NCBI GenBank assembly: GCA_016745215.1
Contig: CP050890.1
Location: 248,001 to 312,000 of the forward strand
Source of the DNA: Thiohalocapsa sp. PB-PSB1
GTDB taxonomy: Bacteria; Pseudomonadota; Gammaproteobacteria; Chromatiales; Chromatiaceae
Direction of reading: 5' to 3'
Length of the DNA: 64,000 bases
Part shown: piece after piece, positions 36,856 through 46,129 of the stretch
How the letters are laid out: the number at the start of each line of letters is the position of its first letter
Position numbering within the stretch: the first letter of the stretch is position 1
Position numbers and translations under genes: made by a program
Notes under the pieces: generated by a model
Seen by the model: the letters and a program-made list of their open reading frames with translations, nothing else
Database searches by the model: none
What the model was told of the DNA's origin: nothing

Positions 36856-37392
36856 CGGGATCGAAAAGACATGACATCAGGGCCTGAAAAACCTGATGTT
36901 TGCTGGGCGGATGTTTAGGGCGGATGTTTGCTGGGCGCTGCCTGCAAAGAATATGCATCAAACTTCATTCTGGTTGAATAGCTGAGCACTCTCCGCAGGC
37001 AGCACCCTGATGTCGACTACTTCTGTTTCTTTCTTCCCTTTGCGCCTCTGCGCTAGCTTCCTCTTCTCTTTCCCTCGCCTTTGCATCTGAGCGCAAGCTT
37101 TTTTCTTGGTGCCTCCGCGCGAGCCTGTTCTTGCCGCGTTGCAACAGAGTACGACCTCGACATCGCGTTGATCAGGAAGAGGGAAGAGCCATGGAACGCA
37201 GGCGACACAATCCATTCAAATAGCACATCCGCTAGCAATCACATGATTCCGAGGCCTGCCCCATGGAGCTTGCCGCCAACACGTGCGATTCGAGCCTCGC
37301 ATCCTTCCCAATAAACGCCGGGCAAGATTGTGGCGGATCGGCCTAACTGCCTTTTGCAATCAGCTTTTTGATGGCCTGAAGCTGCAATGCCA
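36856..37392. other. Intergenic, repeat remnants only
   Basis: Contains a diverged R4 copy at about 37180-37240 (CAGGCGACACAATCCATTCA, AGCACATCCGCTAGCAATCAC split) without an R1 insertion. No gene is supported. Confidence 0.4.
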
Positions 37393-37449
37393 GGATGAAA
37401 ATGGGATGAAAATGGGATGAAAATGGGATGAAAATGGGATGAAAATGGG
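37393..37449 (+). repeat. 11-base tandem repeat, five copies
   Basis: GATGAAAATGG-type units repeat exactly about five times with an 11-base period. No gene spans it; it is not in a credible reading frame. Confidence 0.9.
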
Positions 37450-37835
37450 CCGAAGCCGGCCACCTGTTGGCTTGATGGAAGCTTTCCCCTGCTCTAGCGT
37501 TGCCTGGCGCAGTGGAGACGTGATCAGGGCATTGTGTCCCGAACGGGAAGCCATAAGCAAGTCTCAAATTTATATGAAGAAAACGCTAAAGAACGCTGAC
37601 TTTATGCGATTTTTTTCTAAAATTTTCTTGTTTTTTCAATTTCCGCCGACTATGCTTACGATCACTGGCAATGTTTGGGGGACTCGGCTTGGTCGGGGGA
37701 CACGGCGCCCTTCAGGGCGCCGAAGTCGGGTATTTTTGGCCGAGTACAGCACCTTATTCGTTGGGGGGAACTTCAAGTATGTACGGCGACAACACCTCTC
37801 CGCGAGCCCTTTCCCAAACCGAGGTTGACTCGGCT
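37450..37835. other. Upstream region of the serine hydrolase gene
   Basis: AT-rich stretch around 37590-37650 (TTTTTTCTAAAATTTTCTTG) may hold the promoter. An in-frame ATG at 37779 with a G-rich upstream site is an alternative start of the next gene. Confidence 0.35.
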
Positions 37836-38729
37836 ATGGATCGACGCTCCTTTATCCTCACAATGGGTCTTGCTGGCAGCGGCCTTTTGCTCGGCATGCC
37901 GGATTTGGCCGAGGCTAATAGCCGGCCCACCCTACAGAGGCAGGTAGCGAGTTTGGTCAAACGCATGCGCTCGCAGGGCAAAATTCGCTCGGACGAGGAA
38001 ACCTCGTGGTCGGTCTACGACTTCACGGGCCGCAAAAAACTGGTATCCATCAATGAGGAGATACCGCGCCAAGCCGCCAGCATGATCAAGCCATTCGTCG
38101 CCCAGGCATTCTTCTACACTGCCGAGGAACAGGGCTCGCGGCTGCGTTACACCAGCGTTGTGCGCGACACCATGGAACGGATGATCCGCAAGAGCAGTAA
38201 CAGCGCCACCAATGAAATCATGCAGATCGTCAGCCGCTACAACGGCAACGGCGGACCACGGGCCGTGGAAGCCGTACTCAAGCGCAATGCGCCGAATGTC
38301 TACCGTCAAACGTACATTGTCGAATACATTCCGTCGAACGGCCGCACGTACCGCAACAAGGCATCAGCACGTGACTACAGCCGGTTCCTCTACGCACTGT
38401 GGAACGGTCGCTCGCCCTACTCGCGTGAATTGCTGGACTTGATGGCATTGCCAAATCATGACCGTATCACCCGAGGCGTGAACAAGATCCCATCAACCGT
38501 GCGCGTCTACGACAAAACCGGCTCCACAGCCAGATTGTGCGGCAACATGGGGATCATCGAATGCCGCGACAGACGCGGTCGGCCACGCCCGTACACTTTC
38601 GTCGGCGTCATTCAAAAACGCAACCGTGCCAGCGCCTACGGCACCTGGATTACGAACCGTAGCAACAGGATGCGTGAGGTATCGAATCTGGTTTACAGCT
38701 ATATGCGCGACCAGCACCGCTTGGCTTGA
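37836..38729 (+). CDS. Class A beta-lactamase-fold serine hydrolase, exported
   Basis: 297 residues. Twin-arginine-like signal MDRRSFILTMGLAGSGLLLG, then a penicillin-recognising fold: S-x-x-K in AASMIKPFVAQ, S-x-N in KSSNSATNEIM and K-T-G in YDKTGSTARLCG. The usual class A Glu (E-x-x-L-N) is not evident, so a true beta-lactamase is doubtful; a peptidase or esterase of the cell wall is as likely. Start ATG 37836 is chosen because the signal begins there; ATG 37779 is possible. Confidence 0.8.
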   Translation: MDRRSFILTMGLAGSGLLLGMPDLAEANSRPTLQRQVASLVKRMRSQGKIRSDEETSWSVYDFTGRKKLVSINEEIPRQAASMIKPFVAQAFFYTAEEQGSRLRYTSVVRDTMERMIRKSSNSATNEIMQIVSRYNGNGGPRAVEAVLKRNAPNVYRQTYIVEYIPSNGRTYRNKASARDYSRFLYALWNGRSPYSRELLDLMALPNHDRITRGVNKIPSTVRVYDKTGSTARLCGNMGIIECRDRRGRPRPYTFVGVIQKRNRASAYGTWITNRSNRMREVSNLVYSYMRDQHRLA

Positions 38730-38819
38730 TACAGCGGCACCAAATCGACTGATCAGTCGCGGACGTTGTCCAATGCGTTTCTGACTTGTCCGATGGCGAT
38801 TCTTCCATGTCGACCGATC

Positions 38820-38916
38820 AAGGCGATTGCCGGAGAGAAACAGACCAGCTGGCGCCGGATTCTCGTTCGTCTTCGCGACAAGCCAGGTGGTCTGTTTCTC
38901 GACAGAAGTCGCCTAA
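38820..38916. mobile_element. Palindromic MITE-like element R1, copy 6 (short form)
   Basis: 97 bases: AAGGCGATTGCCGGAGAGAA ... TTTCTCGACAGAAGTCGCCT, with GAAACAGACCAGCTGGC pairing with GCCAGGTGGTCTGTTTC (inverted, one mismatch class). The central stem is lost. Flanked by GATC on both sides. It ends two bases before the DUF2750 gene stop. Confidence 0.75.
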
Positions 38917-38918
38917 GA

Positions 38919-39290
38919 TCAAAAATCGGCGCCGAGGGCCATGGCGAGTTCCATTGGTTCCATCTCCAATCCGGCCAGATCCTCATCCCAGTCCGGCCCC
39001 ACCAGCGCATCGTCCTGATGCATCCCCGGCAGCCAATAGGCCAAGAAATGCTCCAGTTCGATGGAAGTCGGCACGCAATCCGCCCAGACATCCGCACAAT
39101 GGATATGCGCGGCCGACTCCTTTGACCAGAATGGATAAACGCTGGCGTCTTGATACTCGTTTGAAGGACAGATGGCCCAGCCTTGATCGGACTTGATGCC
39201 CCAAACAAGCCCAGAGCTGAAAACGCGGGCGACAAACTCTGCAAGATCGGCCTCGTGATGGGGCCTGGATTGCGCTCTGTGCTCGGTCAT
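38919..39290 (-). CDS. DUF2750-family protein
   Basis: 123 residues. Contains VWGIKSDQGWAICPSNEYQD, VYPFWSKESAAHIHC and IELEHFLAYWLPGMHQDDALVG split by a few residues, the pattern of DUF2750 (a conserved bacterial domain of unknown function with Trp-rich strands). No signal or membrane helix. It begins 57 bases behind dapB, so co-transcription is possible. Confidence 0.75.
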   Translation of the reverse strand: MTEHRAQSRPHHEADLAEFVARVFSSGLVWGIKSDQGWAICPSNEYQDASVYPFWSKESAAHIHCADVWADCVPTSIELEHFLAYWLPGMHQDDALVGPDWDEDLAGLEMEPMELAMALGADF

Positions 39291-39347
39291 TGGTTGTTGC
39301 CTTGTGTCTGTTAATTGCGCTCGAGGATGACTTTGATACTGATCCTG

Positions 39348-40163
39348 TTAGAGCTCACGCAGACCGAGCACATCCTGCATGTCGAACTGGCCGCGCTCGC
39401 GCTCGGCAACCCAGCGCGCGGCACGTACGGCACCCCGGGCGAAGGTCATGCGGTTGCTAGCCTTGTGAGCGATTTCTACACGCTCACCTTCAGCGGCGAA
39501 CCAGACCGTATGCTCGCCGACGGTATCGCCAGCGCGAATGGTTTCGAAGCCGATGGTGCGCCCTTCACGCGGGCCGGTGTGCCCATGGCGACCATACAGG
39601 GCGACTTTATCGAGGTCGCGCCCGAGGGCGGCGGCAACCACCTCCCCCATGCGTAACGCGGTTCCCGACGGTGCGTCCACTTTGTGCCGATGATGCGCTT
39701 CGATAATTTCGATGTCGACATCGTCCCCCATCACCCGTGCCGCCATGTCCAGAAGTTTGAAGCACAGGTTGACCCCAACACTCATGTTGGGAGCATAGAC
39801 CAGGGCGGTGTCGATGGCCGTCTCGGTAATCGCCTCGCGCTGGCTCGGGCTCAGCCCAGTCGTGCCGATGACCATTCGACAGCGGGCATCGCGGCACAGG
39901 TTCAGATGATGCAGGGTGGCGGCTGGTGTCGTGAAGTCGATCAGCACATCGAAATCGCCCAATAACTCGTCCAGATCGGGTCGAATGAGCACCCCAACGC
40001 GACCGATTCCGGCCACCTCTCCGACATCGGTTCCCACCAGGCCACTCTCGGCCCGCTCGGTTGCTGCATTGACGATCAGCCCGTCGGTATGATGCACAGT
40101 ATCTACCAGGGTGCGGCCCATACGGCCACCAGCCCCGGCGATTGCAACTCGGATTTGCTGCAT
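39348..40163 (-). CDS. dapB: 4-hydroxy-tetrahydrodipicolinate reductase
   Basis: 271 residues. Lysine/diaminopimelate pathway. N-terminal Rossmann GAGGRMGRTLV, VLIDFTTPAAT, GTTGLSPSQ, and C-terminal EAHHRHKVDAPSGTALRMGE with the catalytic His/Lys region. Usually next to dnaJ in gammaproteobacteria; here a divergent AAA gene stands between them. Confidence 0.96.
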   Translation of the reverse strand: MQQIRVAIAGAGGRMGRTLVDTVHHTDGLIVNAATERAESGLVGTDVGEVAGIGRVGVLIRPDLDELLGDFDVLIDFTTPAATLHHLNLCRDARCRMVIGTTGLSPSQREAITETAIDTALVYAPNMSVGVNLCFKLLDMAARVMGDDVDIEIIEAHHRHKVDAPSGTALRMGEVVAAALGRDLDKVALYGRHGHTGPREGRTIGFETIRAGDTVGEHTVWFAAEGERVEIAHKASNRMTFARGAVRAARWVAERERGQFDMQDVLGLREL

Positions 40164-40310
40164 TGAGATGACTCCAGTTTGATTGACAAGAATTGCCCGC
40201 TAAGATATCCGACTCCGTCATGAGACGAGAAGCACGTGATGGTACTGGACCATTTCCAGCCATCGGGCTTACTCTCGTGCCGATGTCACACAGGAACCAG
40301 GCTACCTTAA

Positions 40311-41843
40311 ATGAGCGCTCATAACCGCATCACCCTGCAAAAAATCTCGCGCGGACTTCGCTCCCGCTATCCCATTTTCTACGTACTTGGCTGGGAGGAG
40401 GAACGTATTGAGCGGCTTCTGCGCTCGGTGGCCAAGTCTTACTACAGCGAGAACGATCGGCTGATCGTATGGACAGCCACCAACGGCTTCAGCCCGCGCA
40501 TCGATTCCAGCGCCGAGAGCACTCCGGCAAACTCCGCAGAGATCTCAAACGAGCCGGTGACGGACCCACTGTTGGCATTGCAACGGATCAGCGAATCCGA
40601 TCGGCAGGCCATGTACCTGATGAAGGATCTGCCGATCTGGTTCGACAACAACCCGGCCTTGGTGCGCGCGGTGCGCGATCTCTACTACCGGCTCAGACAG
40701 CGCAATATCCATGTCTTTTTATCCTATCCGCAATTGATTCTGCCGGAGATTCTAAAAAAGGAAATCTTCTTGATCGAGATGGATCTGCCGTCGGAAGAGG
40801 AGATTGTCGAAGTATTGAAGGCAGGCAACATCGCCGCCGACACGCCTTACGACCATTTGCATCGTTTCGCGGCTGCCATGCGTGGATTATCGTTGAATGA
40901 GGTGGGGCATCTGCAGGCGCGGCTGTTTCGCGGCGAACCCGTCGATCCCAGCGCATCGTTGGAGGAAATCCAGGAAGAAAAAGCACAATTGCTGCGCAAA
41001 GAGAGCTGCCTGCGCTTTTTTCCGCCGCAGCGCTCGCTGGACGATGTCGGCGGCCTGGAAAACCTGAAGGAATGGGTGCTCAAACGCAAGGATTTGTTTT
41101 CCGAAAAGGCCTACAAATCCGGTGTGCCATTGCCATCCGGCGTACTCTTCATGGGCGTATCCGGCTGTGGCAAGAGCATGGGCGCAAAAGCGATCGCCTC
41201 GGCCTGGGAATTGCCGCTGGTTCGCATGGATATGAGCTTGGTGCTGTCCGGCAGCTTCGGCACGCCGGAGTATGCCTTCGAGCACGCCACCCGCATGGCG
41301 GAGGAGGTTGCGCCGATCGTGCTGTGGGTAGACGAGATTGAAAACAGCTTTGGCTATGACGAACAAACCGGGGGCAGCGGCGGCAATGTCAATATTTTTT
41401 CCAGCTTTCTGACCTGGATGCAGGAAAAAAACCCGCGCGTGTTCGTCGCCGCCACGGCCAACCGCATCCAGACATTACCGGCAGAGTTAATGCGCAAAGG
41501 CCGTTTTGACCAGCTGTTCTTTCTGGATCTGCCGAACAAAGACGAACGCGTCGAGATCTTCCGCATCCATATCAGCGCCAACGGCGCCGATCCAGCAGAA
41601 TTCAATCTCGGCTATTTGGCAGCAAGTACCAAGGATTGGAGCGGCGCGGAAATCGAACAGGCGGTCAAATCCGCCCGAATTGACGGATATCAGAAGGAGC
41701 GCATTTTCAATGAGCGCGACGTGGTCAACAACGTGGTTGCCACTATCCCGTTGTCACGCACCATGGTCGAGCAGATCAAGGCGATTAAGGATTGGTGTTA
41801 TAAACGGGCCATCACGGCGTCGCGGCCTGCTGCAAGAGAGTGA
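40311..41843 (+). CDS. Ycf46-type AAA+ ATPase
   Basis: 510 residues. The N-terminal half is a degenerate ATPase-like domain (RSRYPIFYVLGWEEERIERL; IFLIEMDLPSEEEI) and the C-terminal half a full AAA domain: Walker A GVSGCGKSMGAKA, Walker B VLWVDEIENSF, sensor-1 FVAATANRI, and the arginine-finger stretch RKGRFDQLFFLDLP. This matches the Ycf46 family of plastids and cyanobacteria, where a role in photosynthetic or carbon regulation has been proposed. It stands alone, divergent from dapB. Confidence 0.85.
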   Translation: MSAHNRITLQKISRGLRSRYPIFYVLGWEEERIERLLRSVAKSYYSENDRLIVWTATNGFSPRIDSSAESTPANSAEISNEPVTDPLLALQRISESDRQAMYLMKDLPIWFDNNPALVRAVRDLYYRLRQRNIHVFLSYPQLILPEILKKEIFLIEMDLPSEEEIVEVLKAGNIAADTPYDHLHRFAAAMRGLSLNEVGHLQARLFRGEPVDPSASLEEIQEEKAQLLRKESCLRFFPPQRSLDDVGGLENLKEWVLKRKDLFSEKAYKSGVPLPSGVLFMGVSGCGKSMGAKAIASAWELPLVRMDMSLVLSGSFGTPEYAFEHATRMAEEVAPIVLWVDEIENSFGYDEQTGGSGGNVNIFSSFLTWMQEKNPRVFVAATANRIQTLPAELMRKGRFDQLFFLDLPNKDERVEIFRIHISANGADPAEFNLGYLAASTKDWSGAEIEQAVKSARIDGYQKERIFNERDVVNNVVATIPLSRTMVEQIKAIKDWCYKRAITASRPAARE

Positions 41844-41926
41844 TCTGACCTGCAACTATTCAATGCGAAGGTGCGGCGTTCGATGGATGGGAGAGCCAAA
41901 CCTATTTGCTCGTGGACTTGAATGCA

Positions 41927-41975
41927 GGGTTCTGGGATTGCCGGCTAAGGGTCTCCGGCAGCTACCCTAGAACCC
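41927..41975. terminator. Hairpin at the end of dnaJ
   Basis: GGGTTCT (41927-41933) pairs with AGAACCC (41969-41975) and encloses GCCGG/CCGGC (41940-41959). It overlaps the dnaJ stop codon and lies between two converging genes. No T tract follows. Confidence 0.4.
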
Positions 41976-43100
41976 CATCTTTTCGAAAAAATTCTTGACA
42001 CCGTCGATCCAACTGCTCGAATGCGGGCTATGGTGCTTGCCACCGGCGCTGACACTCTCATCGAACTCCATCAGGAGTTCCTTTTGACGCTCAGTCAGGT
42101 TGACTGGAGTCTCCACTAGCACTCGACAAATCAGATCCCCGATCGGGCCGCCGCGGACAGGCTTTACGCCCTTGCCGCGCATGCGGAACATTTTGCCGGT
42201 TTGTGTGCCTGCAGGCACCTTGAGCATGACCTTGCCATTCAGCGTCGGCACCTGCATCTCGCCGCCTAAGGCGGCCGTTACGAAGCTGATGGGCACTTCA
42301 CAAAATAGATGGCTGTCCTCGCGCGTGAAGATGGCATGTGATTGCACGTTGATTTGGACGTACAGATCGCCGGCAATTCCACCCTGCTGTCCCACCTCGC
42401 CTTCACCAGCAAGGCGGATGCGGTCTCCTGTGTCGACTCCTGCTGGCACTTTGACTGATAAGGTCTTCTCCTCGCGCAAGCGTCCAGTTCCTCGGCAGTG
42501 GCCGCATTTTTCCTCGATCACTTTGCCGGTGCCGTGGCATTGTGGGCAGGTCTGCTGAATAGAGAAAAAGCCCTGCTGCATGCGCACCTGGCCGACGCCG
42601 TTGCAGGTGGGACAGACCTTGGGCTGGGTGCCCGGCTTGGCGCCGGTTCCACCACAGTGATGGCACTCAACGGTGGTTGGGATGCGGATCTTGGCGTCCT
42701 TGCCAGCGACAGCCTCTTCGAGTGTCAAGGAGAGGTCATAGCGTAGATCGGCGCCACGCTGGTTTCTTCGTCCGCCCGCACGTCCGCCAAAGATGTCACC
42801 GAAGACATCCCCAAAGATGTCAGAAAAGCCGCCGGCACCGAAATCGCCAGGACCGCCGCCAAAGCCTCCCTGGCTGGCGACACCGGCATGTCCGAACTGG
42901 TCGTAGGCGGAGCGCTTGCGCGCATCCGATAAAATGTCATGCGCTTCTTTGGCTTCCTTGAATCTGGCCAGCGCATCACTGTCATCCGGATTGCGATCCG
43001 GGTGATATTTCATCGCCAGACGACGAAACGCCTTTTTGATGTCTTGCTCGCTGGCATTGCGGCTGAGACCGAGGATTTCGTAATAATCGCGTTGGGGCAT
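41967..43100 (-). CDS. dnaJ: Chaperone protein DnaJ
   Basis: 377 residues, class A Hsp40: J domain with YHPDRNPDD, Gly/Phe-rich linker (GGFGGGPGDFGAGGFSD), four zinc motifs (CHHCGGTG, CPTCNGVG, CPQCHGTG, CGHCRGTG) and C-terminal substrate domain. Stimulates the DnaK ATPase. Last gene of hrcA-grpE-dnaK-dnaJ; about 246 bases separate it from dnaK. Confidence 0.97.
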   Translation of the reverse strand: MPQRDYYEILGLSRNASEQDIKKAFRRLAMKYHPDRNPDDSDALARFKEAKEAHDILSDARKRSAYDQFGHAGVASQGGFGGGPGDFGAGGFSDIFGDVFGDIFGGRAGGRRNQRGADLRYDLSLTLEEAVAGKDAKIRIPTTVECHHCGGTGAKPGTQPKVCPTCNGVGQVRMQQGFFSIQQTCPQCHGTGKVIEEKCGHCRGTGRLREEKTLSVKVPAGVDTGDRIRLAGEGEVGQQGGIAGDLYVQINVQSHAIFTREDSHLFCEVPISFVTAALGGEMQVPTLNGKVMLKVPAGTQTGKMFRMRGKGVKPVRGGPIGDLICRVLVETPVNLTERQKELLMEFDESVSAGGKHHSPHSSSWIDGVKNFFEKMGF

Positions 43101-43346
43101 AGCTCGTCTTCAGCTCTTGGTAAGACCTTCCCGGTATTCGGCACATCTCCACCTATCATCCCGCGCGACCGTCAGCGGCCCGTACTATTCGTATCGGGAC
43201 GGTCGAGCGGGAACGGCGATGAGCTGCGCCGAAAGGAACTTCGGAGGCAGTGCGCAGGAGGGCGACACCGGTGTTTCTGCGTTGGCCCAGATTGCGCACG
43301 ACAAACATGCGCTCTTCACCGGGTGTTCACCCGTTCCAGCATAGTC

Positions 43347-45299
43347 CTACTTCTTATCTTCCTTGACCTCTTCAAATTCGGCATCGACCACATCGTCGGC
43401 GGCGGCTTTTGCCGATTCTCCGCCGGCACCGTCGCCAGCACCAGCCCCGGACGGTCCACCTCCTTCACCACCAGCTTGGCTTTGCGCATAGAGTCGCTCG
43501 GCCATTTTACCGGATGTCTCGGCGAGCGCTTTGGTCAGGGACTCGATTTGCTCCTTGTCCTCGCCCTTCATGACTTCTTCGAGGTTCTTGATAGCAGTCT
43601 CGATGCTGTCTTTTTCGCCCGCTTCCAGTTTGTCATCCCCGAGCTGCTCCATGGACTTGCGGGTGGCATGAATCGTCGTGTCCGCCTGGTTGCGCGCGGC
43701 AACCAGTTCATGGAACCTGCGATCGTCTTCGGCGTGTGCCTCGGCATCCTTGACCATGCGTTCGACTTCTTCGTCCGACAAGCCCGAGCTGGCCTTGATG
43801 ACGATCGACTGCTCTTTGCCAGTCGCCTTGTCTTTGGCCGAAACATGCAATATGCCATTGGCATCGATGTCGAACTTGACTTCGATCTGCGGCACCCCGC
43901 GCGGTGCCGGCGGGATATCTGACAGGTCGAAGCGACCCAAGGATTTATTGTCGTTGGCACGTTCACGCTCTCCTTGCAACACATGCACGGTAACCGCGGT
44001 CTGACTGTCGTCGGCGGTTGAGAATATTTGCTGTGCCGAAGTCGGGATGGTCGTATTCTTCTCGATCAGCTTGGTCATGACGCCACCAAGCGTTTCGATC
44101 CCCAACGACAGTGGAGTGACATCCAGCAGCAGCACATCCTTGACTTGGCCACCAAGAACGCCGCCTTGAATAGAGGCGCCGATCGCGACTGCTTCATCTG
44201 GATTCACATCCTTGCGCGGCGCCTTACCGAAGAAGGTCTCGGCTTTTTCCTGCACCTTGGGCATACGGGTCTGGCCGCCCACCAGAATGACTTCGTTGAT
44301 GTCGCTCGAGGTGACGCCGGCATCCTTCATCGCGATGCGACAGGGCTCGATGGTGCGCTCGATCAGATCCTCCACCAACGACTCGAGCTTGGAGCGGGTC
44401 AACTTCACGTTGAGATGCTTTGGGCCGTTCTGATCTGCGGTGATGTAGGGCAGATTGATATCGGTCTGCTGGCTCGAGCTGAGTTCAATCTTGGCCTTCT
44501 CGGCAGCTTCTTTCAGTCGCTGCAACGCGAGCGGATCGTTATGGAGATCCACGCCTTGATCTTTTTTGAACGAGGCGGCCAGGAATTCGATAATACGCAG
44601 ATCGAAGTCCTCACCCCCAAGGAATGTGTCGCCATTGGTCGAGAGTACCTCGAACTGATGCTCGCCCTCGATTTCGGCGATTTCGATAATCGAGATATCG
44701 AAGGTTCCACCACCCAGATCGTAGACCGCGATCTTCTGGTCACCGCGCCGCTTATCCATGCCATAAGCAAGGGCTGCCGCGGTGGGCTCGTTGATGATGC
44801 GTTTCACATCCAGGCCGGCGATGCGTCCAGCGTCCTTGGTGGCTTGGCGCTGGGAATCGTTAAAGTAAGCGGGCACCGTGATCACCGCCTCGGTCACGGT
44901 CTCGCTCAGGTAATCCTCGGCGGTTTTTTTCATCTTTTGCAGGATTTTCGCCGAGATCTCGGGCGGCGCCATTTTCTTTCCGTTGACTTCGACCCAGGCG
45001 TCGCCGTTATCCGCACGAACAATTGCATAGGGCACCATATCCTTGTCTTTTGCCACGACTTGATCATCGAAGCGGCGCCCGATCAGACGCTTAATGGCAA
45101 ACAGGGTATTACTCGGGTTGGTCACGGACTGCCGCTTGGCGGACTGACCAACCAATACCTCGCCATCACTGCTGAAAGCGACGATGCTGGGTGTGGTTCG
45201 GTCGCCCTCGGCGTTCTCGATTACCTTGGGTTTATCACCCTCCATAATCGCAACGCAGGAGTTAGTGGTGCCAAGATCGATGCCAATGATCTTTCCCAT
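43347..45299 (-). CDS. dnaK: Chaperone protein DnaK (Hsp70)
   Basis: 650 residues: IGIDLGTTNSCVA phosphate loop, YDLGGGTFDISI, VILVGGQTRMPKVQ, substrate domain DVTPLSLGIETLGG and a Gly/Ala-rich tail ending in EEVKEDKK, the usual DnaK co-chaperone-binding tail. Third gene of the HrcA-controlled operon. Confidence 0.98.
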   Translation of the reverse strand: MGKIIGIDLGTTNSCVAIMEGDKPKVIENAEGDRTTPSIVAFSSDGEVLVGQSAKRQSVTNPSNTLFAIKRLIGRRFDDQVVAKDKDMVPYAIVRADNGDAWVEVNGKKMAPPEISAKILQKMKKTAEDYLSETVTEAVITVPAYFNDSQRQATKDAGRIAGLDVKRIINEPTAAALAYGMDKRRGDQKIAVYDLGGGTFDISIIEIAEIEGEHQFEVLSTNGDTFLGGEDFDLRIIEFLAASFKKDQGVDLHNDPLALQRLKEAAEKAKIELSSSQQTDINLPYITADQNGPKHLNVKLTRSKLESLVEDLIERTIEPCRIAMKDAGVTSSDINEVILVGGQTRMPKVQEKAETFFGKAPRKDVNPDEAVAIGASIQGGVLGGQVKDVLLLDVTPLSLGIETLGGVMTKLIEKNTTIPTSAQQIFSTADDSQTAVTVHVLQGERERANDNKSLGRFDLSDIPPAPRGVPQIEVKFDIDANGILHVSAKDKATGKEQSIVIKASSGLSDEEVERMVKDAEAHAEDDRRFHELVAARNQADTTIHATRKSMEQLGDDKLEAGEKDSIETAIKNLEEVMKGEDKEQIESLTKALAETSGKMAERLYAQSQAGGEGGGPSGAGAGDGAGGESAKAAADDVVDAEFEEVKEDKK

Positions 45300-45427
45300 G
45301 GTATTTCTCCGCTAAAATTCTTGACTTTATTCGTATGTTGACCCGGGTAGGTCCGCTTGACGACCAGTTGGGGCAAAACCCTGTGGTTCTCAAGCCTAAT
45401 CCGACCCCGGTAGAGGTGTTCGGGCGA

Positions 45428-46045
45428 TCAGTCCTGCTTCGAGACCATAACCAGTGCTGGGCGCATCAGTCGGCCGTTGAGCAAATAGCCGCTTTGGATC
45501 ACCGCGGTCACCGTATTCGGCGGCATATCCGCCCGCGGCTGCACGGACATGGCCTGATGAAACTCCGGATTAAAGGGTTCATGCTCGGGATGCACGCGCT
45601 CGACACCGAACTTGCTCATGACATCGCCGAGTTGCTTAAGGGTCAATTCGGTACCCTCACGCAATTTGACGACATCCGCATCGTGCTCGATGGCCGCGGC
45701 ATAGCCGAGTTCCAAGCTGTCACGCACCAACAGCAACTCCTTGACAAAATTATCCAGGGCGAATTTATGCGCATTTTCCAGTTCCTTTTCGTGGCGGCGT
45801 TTCATATTTTCCATTTCCGCGCGCACCCGCAACAACTGGTCTTGGGTCTGATCCGCCTTGGCGCGGGCATCTTCGAGCAGCATGTGCAACTGGGTCGGAT
45901 CGGCGTCGGTCGATGAGGGTTCGCCGATTGCCTCCGCCAGGGTCTCATGATCACCCTGCTGCTGCGAAGAGACCGATTCTGCACCGCTCTCAGATTCGCC
46001 ATCCGAGGTTTGATCGGTAAGTGGTTGTTCGTCTTGCTCCTTCAT
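45428..46045 (-). CDS. grpE: Nucleotide exchange factor GrpE
   Basis: 205 residues. Acidic N-terminus, long helix (RAEMENMKRRHEKELENAHK) and beta domain with HEPFNPEFHQAMS and NTVTAVIQSGYLLNGRLMRP. Releases ADP from DnaK. ATG 46045 is preceded by GAGGT eight bases upstream; the earlier ATG at 46099 is less likely. Confidence 0.96.
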   Translation of the reverse strand: MKEQDEQPLTDQTSDGESESGAESVSSQQQGDHETLAEAIGEPSSTDADPTQLHMLLEDARAKADQTQDQLLRVRAEMENMKRRHEKELENAHKFALDNFVKELLLVRDSLELGYAAAIEHDADVVKLREGTELTLKQLGDVMSKFGVERVHPEHEPFNPEFHQAMSVQPRADMPPNTVTAVIQSGYLLNGRLMRPALVMVSKQD

Positions 46046-46129
46046 GTCGTTTACCTCGTTGGACGGCAGCGGCAACCACGGAACCCGATTTTGAGTCACC
46101 GTCCGCGCCGCCGCTCACTGCCAATGGAA

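Noticed and set aside
43347..45341. Plus-strand frames opposite dnaK (up to 437 residues)
   Set aside because: They exist because of codon bias in dnaK; no motif or ribosome site supports them.
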